Origin: Pithys albifrons albifrons
Taxonomy: Eukaryota; Chordata; Aves; Passeriformes; Thamnophilidae
Length of the DNA: 64,000 nucleotides
Assembly (NCBI RefSeq): GCF_047495875.1
Contig: NC_092461.1
Location: forward strand, 47,931,101 to 47,995,100
Direction: 5' to 3'
Shown: piece after piece, positions 37,891 through 49,327 of the stretch
Layout: each line of letters opens with the position of its first letter
Position numbering within the stretch: the first letter of the stretch is position 1
Notes under the pieces: generated by a model
Databases searched by the model: none
Told to the model about the DNA's origin: nothing
Seen by the model: the letters and a program-made list of their open reading frames with translations, nothing else
Made by a program: the position numbers and the translations under genes

Positions 37891-40221
37891 ACATAGCACT
37901 TGGCAACAAAGACTTTGGGTTCAATTATTATAAGATTTACATTTGTCAGATGGTAAATATAGAAACCTAGGTGATCAGCAAACTTGGTAAGAAGTCGGAT
38001 ACTTAGCACTGAGAGAAACCACAGGAAAGCAGGAAAATCAAACAGTTTCTATGTTACTGTATAAATAAATATTTATAAGTTTGGCATTATGTATCTTGTT
38101 CTGAATATGCTGGTCAAATGAAATAGAAAGTGGATTAGAAGAAAAGTTTCTGTGTTTACTTAGAGAATTTGATCTTTGAGTCAAATTAGAAACAATAAAA
38201 CTTTTTGAACTTTTTTTTCAGATAACAGTTTGTGGCTAATTTTGAATTTGAATTCATTCCAAATATGATAGCTTAGATTTGCCCCAGATGGACTTCCAGT
38301 TCTGTTCAAATCGCTTGACAGCGCCATAACAGCCATTTGTAACTAAGTCTGCAGAAATGGGCTGGCACTTGCAGCCTACGAGTGTTGCCGATCTTTTTAC
38401 ATGGGAAAAAGCACCCATAAATCACAGCACATTAAAAAGGCACACACATCTCAAGCAAACATCATGGAGGATCCATTGTCCTGTAGATAAATATACAAAT
38501 AAGTGCAAAGCATCACTTAAGTTTTATATAAGGCATATATTTTTTGGAAGGCAACCAATGTGGTTTCACATGCTGTACTTTTTCTAATCTGACTGACTCA
38601 CAGTCTTGTGATAGTGAGATAAGCTAGGTAGGCAAATTTTTACAGAGTTGCAATTACTGAAATTGTCATTACGCTGCTCACTGTAAAATAAATATAGATA
38701 GAAGTGAAATTATGCACAGGCTAGAAGTAGAAAGTGTTTTGCTTCTGTTTGCTAAATTAATCTCTTCCTAAATGGCTGCAGGCCAGGTAGGTTAGCATTT
38801 GTGGTTTCAAAGGTTTTCAGCGCTTGCAATGAGCCATGAAATTACTGCATGCTGCTGAAAATGGCAGCTGATGAAAGGAAAAGAGCGAATCCCAAAGGCA
38901 GAAAGACAGGAGGAAGCAAAATTACAGGCAGAAAGTCTGATTTTTGATGTTGCTCATTGTGAAATGTACACCCAAACTTTTAATAAAACATAAAACATTA
39001 ATAAACCTGCTAACAATTCCTTACAATTTCTTTTGAAGTCTCAGTATAATTTCTGAATACTTATTAAAACAGGCAATGATTCAATGGTGGCTGAGCAGTT
39101 TCTGTCTGCCGGATATGGTATATTGGTATAGTAGTGACTTTTGAAATTAGATTTTTATTGATGTTTTTTAATTGAATTATCCAAAGGATTGATGTTTTCT
39201 GTTAATAATGTGACCCTAAACTCTTGAATTGTTGATCAAGTTTAACTAATATTAAATTAGATATCCAATGGCAAAACACACTGTCTGATCAACGCTGCTT
39301 CACCATTCCAAATCTCTTCAGTTTGGTTGGGAAAATAAATCTAGCTTCAGCTAATCATGTTGCTAACATCTAGTTTATTCTTTTACATGTATATGTCACA
39401 GGAATGACGGCTTCTGTTACTTCTGGGGAGGGAGGAAACAATGATTTTAAGCATGAAGAAAAGGAGGATACTAGATGAGGAATCATGAGCAGCAATATCT
39501 GGGATACTTTAGGATAGTACCATTTTAGTTTTAAAGGAACATGCAAATGTACAAGTCCTTTGGGTTGGTATCATGCAATCAAATTTTTGGCTGCATTATC
39601 TACTACTTTCAAAGTCTCACAGTGTGATAGGATCATCTGTAATTTCTTTGTAATTATTAAGACACATTTTTTCATAGAAGAAGCTTTTTGACCAAAAAGC
39701 TCCCAAAATTTTCAAGGACAAAACATTAAGAAATTGTGTTTCAGTTAAAAAAATACCAAACAGATTAATGAATTATCCTAGAATTTTGTTTTATTCTCAG
39801 GGGCTCTGTACAGGCAGAGAACTTGCTTTCTGTGATCAAAACCAATGTACAAAGGGGCACTTCCTGGCAGAAATAAGCCTGTATCTAATATATTTAGGGA
39901 CTGAAGAAGCTTACACCTTTCTGATATGATGGATTATGTAAAGCAAGGTCTGCTTTTGTGGCCCCTTTAAATAAACAGGTTAGAATCAAGCAGGGCAAGC
40001 AGGCAAGAACTGAATTCAGGACTATGTCTACAAGGCATGGAAAGTAGGATTGCTCCTCAAATTTCATTGATATAGATGAGTGGCTTTAAAGATTTCTTTA
40101 CCTTAACACACGACTTCTGACCTGAATTGTGTGCAAAACAAAAATCTCTACGTGTTCTATAAGACACTGAAATTGTCTACAGTTAAAGGTGGCCACTAGG
40201 AGCACAATATAAATGCAGTGA

Positions 40222-40480
40222 GGGAAGAAGGTATTTCGGCAAAGGGACCTGGTCAAAGGTACTTCTGGAGTGCCACAGGCTCCTCAGGGTCTTTTGGGTT
40301 TTAAGGTATCATCCACCCAAGAAAGTAGTACACAGAAAATTGCATCAAAGCAATCACACTGTAATCCAAATGAAGAATTAGAAAAATCACAGCGTCGCTC
40401 AACTGTGTCCCGGCTGCATCCCACACAGCAGAGCTGCAGTGGCCAAATATCTTCCAAACAGAAGAATGCAGTGACCAGGT
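40222..40480 (+). CDS. Possible coding exon, unrecognised, disordered-type protein
   Basis: I do not recognise this segment. The plus frame is open for about 88 codons from just after a TGA near 40217. The stretch from about 40279 (after 'gagtgccacag') to 40480 ends at a good splice-donor string, CAG followed by GTAAAA. The product would be rich in Ser, Gln, Thr, Lys and charged residues with few hydrophobics (for example the run EELEKSQRRSTVSRL), typical of a disordered linker; the stretch also contains several CpG dinucleotides, unusual in this AT-rich surrounding. Against it: all three candidate acceptors upstream have poor pyrimidine tracts, neighbouring exons were not found, and the opposite strand is also open. 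It could be chance. Confidence 0.25.
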
Positions 40481-41261
40481 AAAACCACAGGAGGAATTCC
40501 ATGGATAAGAAGAAAACAACTGCTCAATTGGAATCACAAGCATGCACAGACACACAAATTGGGATTTTGTGTGCATAAGTTCAGTATATGGTAATGCCTG
40601 TGCAAAATGTCATGCCCTTATCTATTCAGTTGTTCATTCATACCACACTAATCACTGTCTCAGCACCTAATTTTGAAGACTATAAATATTTTATTATCCA
40701 CACAAAAATCAGAGGTGGTAACTCAGCTCAAGCTGTGCCTCGAGGAAAATAAAGTAAATTGTGCCACATAATAAAAGATAGATATACAAAACCATTGCAT
40801 GGACATAATTCATATTCATATTGAGGAGTCCTATATGATATCTAAAGTAATCACATTACTCATTATATACTGTATGCTATAGAGAGTGTGTACTACATAC
40901 ATATATTGTAGTATAAGAAACACTTTTAATTATGTTTTTATTAAAACTTGAACCATAGAACATGCTTACCTCTCAGTGTGATAGGAAGAATTTACTGCTG
41001 CACTACAGAAAAAGATAGCACAGCACATGTACAACATTTAAAACCAAAATTGCATATACTCAATCTATGCTCTTTACCAGAAGGAATCTTATCATTTTAT
41101 AACAGAAGACAAACAATGCCAGCTCATGCCAAATCACATGTGCACAAAGATTAGCATTGATCTTTGTGGAAAAACACAGTAATTTTGAAGCTGTCTTACA
41201 AACCCAGAGATATTTTTGATTTTTAAAAATCTTAACGGTCAAGACACTTTCATCTCAAAAC

Positions 41262-42006
41262 AAAGGAAGGAGGAAAGGAAAGGAAAGGAAAGGAAAGGAA
41301 AGGAAAGGAAAGGAAAGGAAAGGAAAGGAAAGGAAAGGAAAGGAAAGGAAAGGAAAGGAAAGGAAAGGAAAGGAAAGGAAAGGAAAGGAAAGGAAAGGAA
41401 AGGAAAGGAAAGGAAAGGAAAGGAAAGGAAAGGAAAGGAAAGGAAAGGAAAGGAAAGGAAAGGAAAGGAAAGGAAAGGAAAGGAAAGGAAAGGAAAGGAA
41501 AGGAAAGGAAAGGAAAGGAAAGGAAAGGAAAGGAAAGGAAAGGAAAGGAAAGGAAAGGAAAGGAAAGGAAAGGAAAGGAAAGGAAAGGAAAGGAAAAGGA
41601 AAGGAAAGGAAAGGAAAGGAAAAGGAAAGGAAAGGAAAGGAAAGGAAAGGAAAGGAAAGGAAAGGAAAGGAAAGGAAAGGAAAGGAAAGGAAAGGAAGGA
41701 AGGAAGGAAGGAAGGAAGGAAGGAAGGAAGGAAGGAAGGAAGGAAGGAAGGAAGGAAGGAAGGAAGGAAGGAAGGAAGGAAGGAAGGAAGGAAGGAAGGA
41801 AGGAAGGAAGGAAGGAAGGAAGGAAGGAAGGAAGGAAGGAAGGAAGGAAGGAAGGAAGGAAGGAAGGAAGGAAGGAAGGAAGGAAGGAAGGAAGGAAGGA
41901 AGGAAGGAAGGAAGGAAGGAAGGAAGGAAGGAAGGAAGGAAGGAAGGAAGGAAGGAAGGAAGGAAGGAAGGAAGGAAGGAAGGAAGGAAGGAAGGAAGGA
42001 GAAAAG
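41262..42006 (+). repeat. Purine-only tandem array: (AAAGG)n then (AAGG)n
   Basis: The plus strand has no pyrimidine for 745 bases. A pentamer block (unit AAAGG, about 41271-41692, some 84 copies) passes at about 41693 into a tetramer block (unit AAGG, to about 42002, some 77 copies). The only interruptions seen are two single extra adenines near 41596 and 41622, in the last third of the pentamer block, just before the unit switch. The tract is a homopurine-homopyrimidine mirror-type repeat that could form triplex (H-) DNA and stall polymerases. The array stays open in frame on both strands and yields spurious proteins of about 280-290 residues (KERKG or FLSFP repeats); these are not genes. 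Confidence 0.98.
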
Positions 42007-44870
42007 CATGCCTAGAAATAAAAGTCTATTTAAAAATACATGTGAAAAAACTTGTTGAGAATCACAGAATACACATGAATTTTGGGCTGAATTTTGCTGA
42101 ACTCCCATTTAAAAAATAAAAACATCAACCAAAATGAAGGTACAGAAATCTACAGCTGAGGCCAATTAAATGCTGGCAGTGTAATTTTTTCTTCCTAATA
42201 ATGTAGAAGAGAATTTTTGGATTGATGCTCCATAAGGAAACAATGCTGTGTGTGATAAGTAAAGATACAGAGGTATGCATTATTTGGTGGATTATTCTGT
42301 AATGAGTGTATAGGGAATACCTAAGTGAATTTGGGCAGAGAAATAACTGAATTTATATGTAGTGTGCTGCACAGAGCAGAAATCTAATGCAGGGAGGACT
42401 TGTAGAGGAGGTTGCAATTTACATGCAGTTTCTGGGAGGAAGAAAAGGGAAAGAGAGAAAGAAGGCACCTAAATCACTCAGCAGGCTATGCACTACCTCT
42501 TCAAATTAAGAGAAAGGAGTTCTGGCTCCCAAAACTGTCACTCTGCTACTGAGAAAGCATTAGGTGAAGTCAGTAACTTCATTGGATTATGTGTGAATTA
42601 AAATTGTGTTTGAATATATCAGAAGTGTGGACTGGACACTATAGCTTACTCTCGGGTTTTTCGCTAGTAAAGGTTTAAATCTGGTGATATACATTCTTTA
42701 CTACCAACCAGTAAATAATTAAGTATAATGATTACACTATGGACATAAACACTGTGCAAAAGTAAATAGACCTATATTACTGCAAATCAAAGCAGCCTGC
42801 AATTCTGCCAATATGATAAGAAGCATTTTCCAACTAGATTACCACTTTTCTTTGTGGTGCTGTGGGCTCACATACTCCCTCAGCAGGATTCATTTTGAAG
42901 ATGGAGAGGTTTGACTAAGTGATTTGAGTAAAAGTGATTTAAATCAAAGCTTTTCTTCATCTGTAGCAGGTGGAGTTTCACAGTAAATGGTTTAGTAGAA
43001 ACATGGGTTTGTTTCAATTCATTTGACCTCCTCGCTCTCATGCACTGGATTAGAAATGAAAATGAATCTCAAAACAAATCTCCAAAGAACTGCCATGACC
43101 TGTATGGTTTCACCTATCAGTGTGCTCAAAGAAGCTCAAAGATCTCCATTCTGCACTACCTTAGCTGTTATCTTTGAAAACTGATCCTTTCCTGTGGGAA
43201 GCAGACTTTATTTATTCCCTGTAGGATCCAACCATCTTTCTTCATCTATTGTTACTAACAGAGGTCGATTCAATTTGTTTAATTGCAGGTATTTTGCAGC
43301 AGAAATTGTAATTAAAAGTAGAAGACCTGAGTAGTATGATACAGCTTTCCCCCATATGAATAAAAAAAGCTCAGAATTTTTTGGAATCACTAAATTTGAA
43401 GTTGAAGATGAACCACATTTTTTACACTGGCACAAGGCTGGTAATATGTGCCCAGATGACATCTTCATCTCCCTATACTTGTGAATATTCTTAGAAGTAA
43501 GGTTTTATAGGTTTAGTGCAAGTATTACTGGAACACCAAACCTCAATGAACTACAGAGTTTGGTAAAGGGCCACAGGAATGACTGACAATGTAGATCTCA
43601 CCTTATTTGCAGAGAGATATAAAGCTTTATGTTTTTAGTTTTTCTAGGAGAATATGAAATAAGAAACATGATCAGAGCCTATAAGTAAATGCTGAGGCAG
43701 AAGATTTCTGCTTGCAGAGAGCTTCTTCTACCTTCAAAGACTGAACAAAATTCAGTATCTGGCAGGTAAAGCCAGACAAATTCCAACTGAAATTGGTATA
43801 ATGCTCTAAACATTGGAAATAATCAACTCTAAGTTTTTACCTAAGGAGAGGATAAACATCAATGCTACACTGGAATGCTACGCTTGATGTCTTTCTAAAG
43901 GCTACACTTTATCGCAAAAGCATTGGAAACAATGAAATTATAGCTTCTATTTTATGCAGAAAGTCAAATTAAATTATCATTATGTCTCCTCTGGTTTTAA
44001 AAAACTGCAGATCTAGAGGCAAACAAAAGAACAGGTGGCAGTTATAAGAACAGACAAATCAGAGAAAAAATTAGACAAGCCAAGCCAAACCTTTGTGAAT
44101 TCCTTTTGTTAATTATTCAGGCCACATGTTCTCTTTTCAAAATTTGCCAAATCATTTGATGGGCTCACATAGGAGCCCATCACACTCAAATAGATCACAT
44201 TTTCCCACTCATAAAGTAGTGGCCTTTTGAACTGTTAAAGTGATTTCTAGTCAACAAAAACAGAAGAGACAAAAGTACTTCCCCAGTGGAGAATTGCATC
44301 AGGCTAAAAATCAGGCAACACTCCTCAGTCTCTGAAAGCAGCAGCATGAGAGGGAGTGGGACGGCCAGTGCACATCCAGCTGCAGCCCAAAGAGCCAGTG
44401 CTGCTTTCCCGATGTGCCAGATGGAGCCAGACATCAGTACAAGTTAGGAGCAAAACTTCAACTCACATCTCCACATTCCTGGTGACATCCATTTAGCTGT
44501 GCTGTTATCTCAGCCCAGCAAGGCTATATGAAGAAAGAAGAATGAAACCAGGGTGGAGGTGTTTCAGGTTGCCACCTTATACATAGTTATCCTGCTTCCA
44601 GTTAAGGCTGTACACACTGCAACTGCTGGTGGGTTGCTTGGCAAAGCTGCTACTCCAGGAAACTGCAAGCACTACTAGAAAACCATTACAGAAAGACAGC
44701 CTAATCTAAAGGTCCACCTTCAAAAGAACAGGCTGACCTAAAGGTCCACCTTCATCTGAAACACAATCATGAAAATATTCTTAAGATTCTGGATGCAAAA
44801 AATAACCTAAACTCATGACTCCACTGGGAATCCACCCTCATGCACAGTAGTGACAATATTACGTCTAAGG

Positions 44871-44997
44871 GAATATATATATATATATGTACACACACAA
44901 ACATATATGTGTGTGTATGTGTATATGTGTATATATAAAGATATATATATATACACATACATATATATGTAGATGTAGATGTATATGTATGTATTTT
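44871..44997 (+). repeat. Compound TA/CA/TG microsatellite
   Basis: Alternating purine-pyrimidine sequence for about 125 bases: TA runs, CACACA, TGTGTG, then GATGTA units and a terminal T run. Such sequence can adopt Z-DNA or cruciform forms and is highly mutable. Confidence 0.93.
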
Positions 44998-45585
44998 TTT
45001 TAATGCATTCCCTCCAAACACTGACTTTTATGTTGCTCACTTGCTGCAACAGTATGCAGTAGCACAGGAGGTTAAAGCAAGTCCCAGCTGGCTCTGGTGG
45101 GCGAGCAGGGGCTGCAGTGGAAGGTTGAGGACTGCTGCAGAGATGGGAAAGAAGGGCTTATGCTTGCCCACCTGCCTGCATGCTTGGGACTTCACTATTG
45201 CCAAGCAAGGGATAGTTTTGTTATCTTACTTGACTTGTGTTTCCAAAAACCCTCTTCTACCAAACAGACCTTAGTACCCTTTGCTGCATTTGTTTCTACT
45301 CAGTTATTTTACCAGTCTCTGTTTCAGCACCTGCCAGGGTCATGGCCAGTGGATGAATGAGTGGAAAGTAACAGACTCATGTACACATTCAATATGTGAG
45401 AAAAAAGAAAAACTACAAACAAGACTTAAAAAGGCATATTCCAAAAGCATTCAGAATGGTTAAACACAGGCAAATGGGGAAATATGAACTTCTTTTTGTC
45501 AAACCAAAAGAAGACATGTATACATTGTGGTCTGCTTTCAGGATCCAAATCTACTTTTCTTAAAATCATAACAAAAAAAGTTCCA

Positions 45586-45625
45586 TGTATATATACATAT
45601 ATATATCTATATATATATATATATT
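45586..45625 (+). repeat. (TA)n microsatellite
   Basis: About 40 bases of TA repeats with single C interruptions. Confidence 0.93.
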
Positions 45626-46667
45626 CTCAAAGTGGTCACGCCTCCATATGTTGCAATGTGCCCTTGAGTATGATACTATGTTTGGGCAAATGAGATGTGT
45701 TTTGTAACGGTGCAAAATTACTGCTGGTTTGTGGATGTCACTGTATGTGTTCTGAGCTTTTACATCTTTACCAAATGGTTGAATGCCATTGATACTTTTT
45801 TGCAAAATATTCACACTAAGAAAATAATCAAAAAATATTTTATTGAAATAGAAGAAATAGAACTAATTCAAGGGATAGAAGATCTCTAAACTCTGGAACA
45901 GAAAGAATATCTCCTTATCTACAGATCTCCTCAGTAGAGACCAATATGTCAAAATCCAAGAACGACATTCAAGGTATTTAGAAAGACTATAAAGATGTTT
46001 TATTAAAATGACACGGGGAAAAAAAATATTCTTCTCTTATGAGCAGAGTGTTCAACTTAGAATTTCAAATTAACTTATTGTATGATGCATAATTTAATAA
46101 ATGTTAGCATTAATTTTTGAAGAGTTCAATTTGCATACTATTACTAGGCCAAATGGTTGATGAAGATCACAATTAAAGAAAGATGCACCATTCATTTGGC
46201 TAAAAAAGAAAAATCAAACGAAGTCAAACCATCATCATTACACAGAATAAATTTGGCCTCTAACTGCCAAAAATATAGAGCTCTGTGACAGATGTATTTA
46301 AAGTTCTGATGATATTTAAATGAAATTTCTTGTAGTCTGACCCTATGCAAAAGCTCAAGATCCTCTCCTAGACTCAGGTAAAATATTTTAAAAACAAAAG
46401 CTTCTATGCTAGGATAAAAACCCAGGGAAAGAGAAGGAAGTTAGAGCTTCTTTTAGGATGACATCTGAAATAAGTTTTCATCACTTTATCCATGACTCAT
46501 TTTCTGGTTTTATTTAATGAAAAATAAAATTAAAATATTTCAGCAAATGTGCTAGCATTTACTTACCCTGCCAGCTATATGTGTTATACTAAATAATGTT
46601 GCAGCTACAAATAAACATTGGCATTTAGAAGAAAAGAACCTTAAAAGATTGTAGGTCTTACAGATTC

Positions 46668-46860
46668 ATGGATTATTAGGCTGAAAGAGATGATTGTGAC
46701 CCTCCAGTCTGACCTCCTCCATAATGCAGACCACAGGACTTCCCTGAATTAATTCCTGATTGACCCAGGGGATCTCCAATAGACTTGGAGTTCAAAGGTT
46801 CCCATTGCCCACCACCTTTTCCATGGTACACAGAGCTCCTCCATGAAGATTGTCATTTAC
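46668..46860 (-). mobile_element. Ancient CR1-type LINE 3' end (archosaur-age style)
   Basis: In plus reading, 'attattaggctgaaagagat', 'ccagtctgacctcctccata' and 'ccacaggacttccctgaat' match the reversed 3' end of older CR1 families that I know from turtles and crocodilians ('...gtctgacctcctg...cacaggcca...'). It is much more diverged than the other CR1 pieces in the window, so it predates them. Confidence 0.65.
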
Positions 46861-48257
46861 CACATATAACCTTTGGTTTTGAATTCAGAGAAAAATATTG
46901 AATTAAATATTTTAAAATATTTTTCATACCTCTAAACATTTTTCACACCCCTTTTGTGAAAAAACCCTCCATACCAATAAGTGAAAAACATTAAGAATTT
47001 CCAGTCTTTCATCAAAAACTGGAAAATGTATGTCAAAGTATTTCAACAAGAGGAGGATGAAGGGTGGAGTTGTTGGAAATAAAGGCCTGGAAAAAGACTT
47101 CAGCTTTTTCCTTTAACCTCAACATAATCACCTTCAGAAACATGAATCACAGTTTCTCTTCTTCTGTGTCATTTTGGAAGGACCCAAACACTCATCAGTC
47201 CTGGCCTGACACCACTGCAAAGGACAGAGGGTTTCCTCCTCATCTTCATGCCTCTTGAATCCTGCATGCTTTGCCACAGCAATAAAAAGGCACTTCAGAA
47301 GCTGCTAAGAAAAACTGATGCTGAATACAACACTGATGAAGCATCTGGCATTTCCAGCATCAGACTAGGACTGCATTGTACTTGGGACTGCACAAAACAA
47401 AGCAAAAGGAAAACTCTGTCACAAAGACAACATTTTGGATACAAAAGGAGGATAATGTCAAAATTCAGAATTATTCAGTGTCATTTTCTCTTAATCAGGA
47501 GATCCAGTATAGAAGAAAGCACAAAAACTTGAAAGTCGGTCTGCTGGGAATCAACATCCACCTTTAGATATTGAATAAGGCCTGAGTGGAGACAACACTA
47601 GCTGTGCCTTGTATATGAAGAAAAGTAGGGCTTTTTTTGTGGTGGTAAAGGGTGGAGAATTCCTGAAGAATTGTATAGAGAGGATTCTTTGAAAACCTGC
47701 CTTTCCTGCAAGACTATGCAAAATAGTTATTATAAAAACCAATATTGTCTTATTATTTTCTTGATCCTCCCTGGCTGCCTACACCATCTGTTGTTTTTTG
47801 GAGTTCCTACTCCATAATACATAAAGCCGAGCCATGGCTTGGACATGAAAACTAAAACTCTGAGGCTAAGATCATGTCCTTGTTAGTGGTGTGAATAGCA
47901 GACAGCATGGTGCTGCTGCTCATAGCAACAGAGAAAAGTCTGGGGCAGAAAGGAAAGAGATTTTTCTTAGTCACATTGCACTCGAGTTGAAAGCCACATC
48001 CATGAAGAGATATAAAGGTTTAGCTTTTCGACACAAAGATCAATTTCAGGACAGAGCATTAGAGATACATGTATATGGTTCATCTGCACAGAGATGGCAG
48101 CTGAAGTTGGGTTATTTAACTAAATTGCCCAGATAACAGATGCTGAGGAAATGTTACAGCATTAATGTCTTCGAAGAGTAGAGCTGACACACAGCATAAC
48201 ATTGGGAGGCCAATGTTCATGGAAGCTTTATCTGGTATTGAATGTTATGGTTCATTT
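46861..48257. other. Non-coding interval, no gene seen
   Basis: A plus ORF at about 47278-47532 follows an acceptor-like 'catgctttgccacag', but has no domain and no matching partner exon. Otherwise unrecognised sequence. Confidence 0.5.
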
Positions 48258-48422
48258 TATCAGAATGGTACATGGGTCTCATAGTCCGTGCTTTTCCCTG
48301 GCTACCCACCCACTGCCAGGTCAAAGTGTTGGTTATAATCTTTAAATCCCTACAAAGCTTTAGGGTCTGCAATTCTAGAGACTGTCTCTCTATTTTGTAT
48401 TCGCACACAACAGTTAATCCTA
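48258..48422 (+). mobile_element. Ancient L2-like LINE remnant (C-terminal ORF2 piece)
   Basis: The plus frame reads FPWLPTHCQVKVLVIIFKSL followed by a segment containing RDCLSILYS. This lines up with the well-known region near the C-terminus of L2/Jockey-group LINE proteins, where an LHWLP motif is followed by a basic stretch, FKVL, FKAL and a (R)D-LS-Y segment. No other part of such an element is recognisable nearby. Only the pattern of motif residues supports this, and the copy is very old. Confidence 0.55.
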
Positions 48423-49009
48423 GTTATGGCTGTTTCAGGTAAATGGGAAAAAGAAGCAAAAGATGCTGTTTAATGAAGCCACAACTCAATTCATTTGAGA
48501 ACTATTATCTTCACCATGAAGCCATTTGTAAATCTTTCCTCACTGAAGAAGACTAACTCCACCCTGCTGAGCCATTGGATTCATTTGTTTATTAGATGTC
48601 AGAAATTTGACTCTATAGCTCTATTTTTTAAACAGATACCTTCCCCCAAAACCATTTTCAGTGTGCATTCATGAGGAAATCTTTTTCACCATGGACTGAA
48701 AAGATTCGTTAGAGAACTCTCTAAGATAAACTTTGGCTAATAGTAAGTAGGTAAGCCCATGACTCACTAATCAATCAGGATAAAACAACATACCCCATAC
48801 CAAACAGCATAGAGGTGAGAGGAACAGTATTTTGAAAGCATCTAATGTATAATATCTCCAGCTGACTGTGTTGATCTTGGAGTAGGGACCACTGATCCAG
48901 ATATGTGAGCAGGATCAGACTTTGGAAAGACATTGGAGCTTATATTCCTTTCTATATATAAACCTACATCTAGTAACACATATGAGTCGAAGGGCATGGG
49001 GGAGTGGGG

Positions 49010-49327
49010 TGGGGGAGAAGGACACTTATGAGGGCACGTAGTGATAGGATGGGGGCAGTGGCTTCAGACTGCAAGAGTGTCAGTTTATATTAGATATTAT
49101 GAGGAATTCTTTACTGTGAGTGTGATGAGGCACTGGAACAGGTTGCTCAGAGAGGTTGGGGGTGCCCCATCCCTGGCAGTGGTCAAGGCCGGGCTGGATG
49201 GGGCTCTGAGCAATCTGGTCCAGTGCAAGGTGGCCCTGCCCATGGAGGCAGACTTGGAATTAGATCTTTAAGGTCCCTTCCAATTCAATCCATTCCATGG
49301 ATTATATGATTCAGTGATGATTCTATG
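49010..49327 (+). mobile_element. CR1 LINE, 3' end
   Basis: Recognisable from 'gagggcacgtagtgatagg' through 'gaggaattctttactgtgag', 'gaggcactggaacaggttgc', 'gccccatccctggcagtgg' and 'aggtcccttccaattcaat' to a tail region 'tatgattcagtgatgattct'. Moderately young: most of the tail region is close to the usual CR1 sequence. An ORF within it (49041-49271) is not a gene. Confidence 0.93.

Larger units (their letters stand above)
27593..40221. other. Non-coding interval, no gene seen
   Basis: Roughly 12.6 kb of AT-rich sequence with only simple repeats (listed) recognisable. An ATG-started ORF of 138 codons at 36311-36727 is the longest here, but its composition (many Leu, His, Cys, Ser) and lack of any domain or splice context do not support a gene. 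GC-richer patches at 36.3-36.9 kb and 37.5-37.8 kb resemble no family I know. Confidence 0.5.
42007..46667. other. Non-coding interval, no gene seen
   Basis: AT-rich sequence with two dinucleotide repeat clusters listed separately. A short minus ORF at 44195-44434 begins with an ATG and a hydrophobic stretch that resembles a signal peptide, but nothing else supports it. Confidence 0.5.

Noticed and set aside
38750..39380. AT-rich blocks with homeobox-like TAAT motifs, considered as conserved non-coding elements (also near 22.1-22.5 kb and 35.5-35.7 kb)
   Set aside because: Conservation cannot be judged from one sequence, and TAAT motifs are expected at this base composition.
42055..42075. 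'gagaatcacagaatacaca' just right of the purine array, considered as a reversed CR1 tail
   Set aside because: Only the short tail-like string matches; the CR1 body that should follow is absent.
41216..42108. Two opposite-strand ORFs of 280 and 289 codons
   Set aside because: They are translations of the AAAGG/AAGG array, whose units contain no stop codon in the frames read. Not genes.
43208..43468. Minus ORF of 86 codons that reads like a protein
   Set aside because: The acceptor region is poor, no domain, and ORFs of 80-90 codons are expected many times by chance in this window.
44195..44434. Minus ORF with a signal-peptide-like N-terminus
   Set aside because: Hydrophobic runs are easy to get by chance; the rest has no domain, and no promoter, splice or polyadenylation context was seen.
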